A stretch of DNA of 64,000 bases from Stenotrophomonas hibiscicola ATCC 19867. GTDB lineage: Bacteria; Pseudomonadota; Gammaproteobacteria; Xanthomonadales; Xanthomonadaceae. The stretch is from contig NZ_KB907502.1 in assembly GCF_000382065.1 (NCBI RefSeq), positions 62,001-126,000 on the forward strand, written 5' to 3'. Positions within the stretch are counted from its first letter, which is position 1; each line of letters starts with the position of its first letter. Made by a program: the position numbers and the translations under genes. Below, one piece after another: positions 62,778 to 64,000 of this stretch. The notes below the pieces were generated by a model. It searched no databases and had not been told where the DNA came from. It was given only the letters and a program-made list of their open reading frames with translations.

Positions 62778-63664
62778 TGGTCGCGCGCTCCATTCCCGCT
62801 CTGGTGACTGCCATGAAGATTCCGTTTGCCTCGGTCGTCCTTGCTGGTGCGCTGTGCAACGGGTCCGTACCGGCCATGGCCGCGCCACCGCCGACGGTAC
62901 TGCAGGTGGGATCGCTGCGCATCGGCGAGGGCAGCCCCCGCACCATCGTGCCAATCACCGGTGCCACTGCCGACGTCGCCCTGCAGCAGGCTGCAGCCAT
63001 CGCTGCCAGCAAGGCCACCGACATCGCCGAGTGGCGCATCGACTACCTGGATATCGCCACCGATGGAAAGGCACTGGTCGCGCTCGGCAAGCGCATCCAG
63101 GCCATGCTCGGCGGCAAGCCCGTCATCGTCACCTTCCGCACCAAGGCCGAAGGCGGTGCCAAGGCGATCAGCGATGCCGACTACGGCGCGCTCTACGCCA
63201 CCCTGCTGCGCGGCGGCGTTGCACAGCTGATCGACGTGGAGATGTTCCGCGACCCGAAGGTGGTGCAGGCGCTGGTGGCGCAGGCGCACAAAGCCGGAGT
63301 GAAGGTGGTGATGTCCAACCATGACTTCCATGCCACGCCGCCGCGCGAGGAAATCGTCGCGCGCCTGCTGAAGCAGCAGGCGCTGGGCGCGGACGTACTG
63401 AAGATCGCGGTGATGCCGCGCGACGCCGGCGATGTGCTGGCCCTGCTCGACGCCACCTGGCAGGTGCGCCAGCAGAGCGACAAGCCGCTGCTGACCATGT
63501 CGATGGGCGGCACCGGCGTGGTCTCCCGGCTGGCCGGCGAGACCTTCGGCCAGGCCCTGACCTTCGGCATGATCGGCACCCCGTCGGCGCCGGGCCAGGT
63601 CGAGGTCGATCGCCTGCAGGACGTCCTGCAGGTCATCCACGCATCCAGCCAGGCCGGTCACTGA
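62777..63664 (+). CDS. aroD: Exported type I 3-dehydroquinate dehydratase
   Basis: 295 aa. The N-terminus (MVARSIPALVTAMKIPFASV ... GSVPAMAA) is a probable signal peptide, unusual for this enzyme. The catalytic set is intact: EWRIDYLDI (substrate-binding acidic residue and Arg), SNHDFHATP with the catalytic His, and the Schiff-base Lys in VLKIAVMP. It converts 3-dehydroquinate to 3-dehydroshikimate, here probably in the periplasm after oxidation of quinate. AAGGTGA lies before ATG 62777; a start at 62813 gives a shorter signal peptide. Confidence 0.85.
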   Translation: MVARSIPALVTAMKIPFASVVLAGALCNGSVPAMAAPPPTVLQVGSLRIGEGSPRTIVPITGATADVALQQAAAIAASKATDIAEWRIDYLDIATDGKALVALGKRIQAMLGGKPVIVTFRTKAEGGAKAISDADYGALYATLLRGGVAQLIDVEMFRDPKVVQALVAQAHKAGVKVVMSNHDFHATPPREEIVARLLKQQALGADVLKIAVMPRDAGDVLALLDATWQVRQQSDKPLLTMSMGGTGVVSRLAGETFGQALTFGMIGTPSAPGQVEVDRLQDVLQVIHASSQAGH

Positions 63665-63716
63665 GACCACCCCGCTGGACGTTCCACCGCCTCACGCTGT
63701 TGCAGGAAACCGCACC

Positions 63717-64000
63717 ATGAGCCACGCCTCCGCCGCTGCACCGCCGCTTGTCCTTGAGCGGATGAGTCCCTTCCAGTGGACCGCCATCGCCATCTGCGTA
63801 CTGTTGAACATGCTCGATGGCTTCGATGTGATGGTCATGGCCTTCACCGCGCCGCATGTGTCGGCGGACTGGGAACTGTCGGGCAAGGTGCTGGGGCTGA
63901 TGCTCAGTGCCGGCCTGGTCGGCATGGCGCTGGGTTCGTTCCTGCTGGCGCCGCTGGCGGATCGCTGGGGCCGGCGGCCGATGATCATCTGCTGCCTGCT
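63717..64000 (+). CDS. MFS transporter, aromatic acid:H+ symporter type (partial)
   Basis: Only the first 94 or so residues are in the window; the gene runs off the right edge. MSHASAAAPPLVLERMSPFQ leads into the first membrane helix, which ends with the AAHS-family motif LNMLDGFDVMVMAF, and LADRWGRRPMII marks the loop between TM2 and TM3. Aromatic-acid symporters such as PcaK import protocatechuate or hydroxybenzoate. AGGAAA precedes the ATG. It is the fourth gene of the operon behind the IclR-like sites. Confidence 0.85.
   Translation, partial: MSHASAAAPPLVLERMSPFQWTAIAICVLLNMLDGFDVMVMAFTAPHVSADWELSGKVLGLMLSAGLVGMALGSFLLAPLADRWGRRPMIICCL

Overview
The window is high-GC Xanthomonadaceae DNA, most likely from the Stenotrophomonas maltophilia complex. 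Three things point there: a complete smeRv/smeU1-V-W-U2-X multidrug efflux locus, many short GTAG-ended palindromes of the SMAG (REP-like) type, and a LuxR solo next to hchA that matches SmoR. No rRNA, tRNA, IS element, prophage or CRISPR array was seen. The only RNA gene is tmRNA.

Layout. 1-8.3 kb holds the LysR regulator smeRv (cut by the left edge), divergent from the smeU1VWU2X RND pump operon; a SoxR-type promoter lies directly before smeV. 8.3-16 kb holds small and accessory genes: a VOC protein, a secreted EEP nuclease/phosphatase under a LacI-type palindrome, two tandem secreted small paralogues, hchA-smoR, a large lipoprotein hydrolase and an ICMT-like methyltransferase. 15.6-19.1 kb is housekeeping: ssrA, smpB, ratA-like, rnfH, bamE and fur. 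19.2-21.4 kb is a frameshifted SGNH hydrolase divergent from a LysR regulator. 21.5-28.3 kb holds recN and the heat-shock operon hrcA-grpE-dnaK-dnaJ with two sigma32-like promoters. 28.4-37.7 kb holds an AraC/Fsr-type MFS pair, pdxY-tyrA, yigZ plus an MsbA-like ABC exporter, and an ECF sigma factor with its membrane partner. 37.8-43 kb holds a GAF-GAF-GGDEF-EAL protein, a LOG-family protein and a class III aminotransferase. 43.2-51.1 kb is queA-tgt-yajC-secD-secF, then fabV. 51.2-59.5 kb holds a FimX-like protein, a YaeQ/YhiN pair, a pseudouridine synthase, a YaiI family protein, a cold-shock protein, a GST and selO. 59.5-64 kb is an operon of a secreted beta-helix protein, an OprB-like porin, an exported 3-dehydroquinate dehydratase and an aromatic-acid MFS transporter (cut by the right edge). 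It is preceded by sites resembling PcaR/PcaU (IclR) operators, so it looks like a quinate/shikimate-type uptake and catabolism locus.

The least explained structures are three intergenic islands, at about 30.46-31.14, 49.09-49.66 and 59.53-59.73 kb. They share end palindromes, hexanucleotide repeats, a 96-nt cassette and very long hairpins. Copies differ mainly by paired changes that keep the stems intact, so selection or a copying mechanism appears to act on structure and not on coding content. Coordinates and starts were read by eye. Family names rest on recognised motifs, not on database searches.
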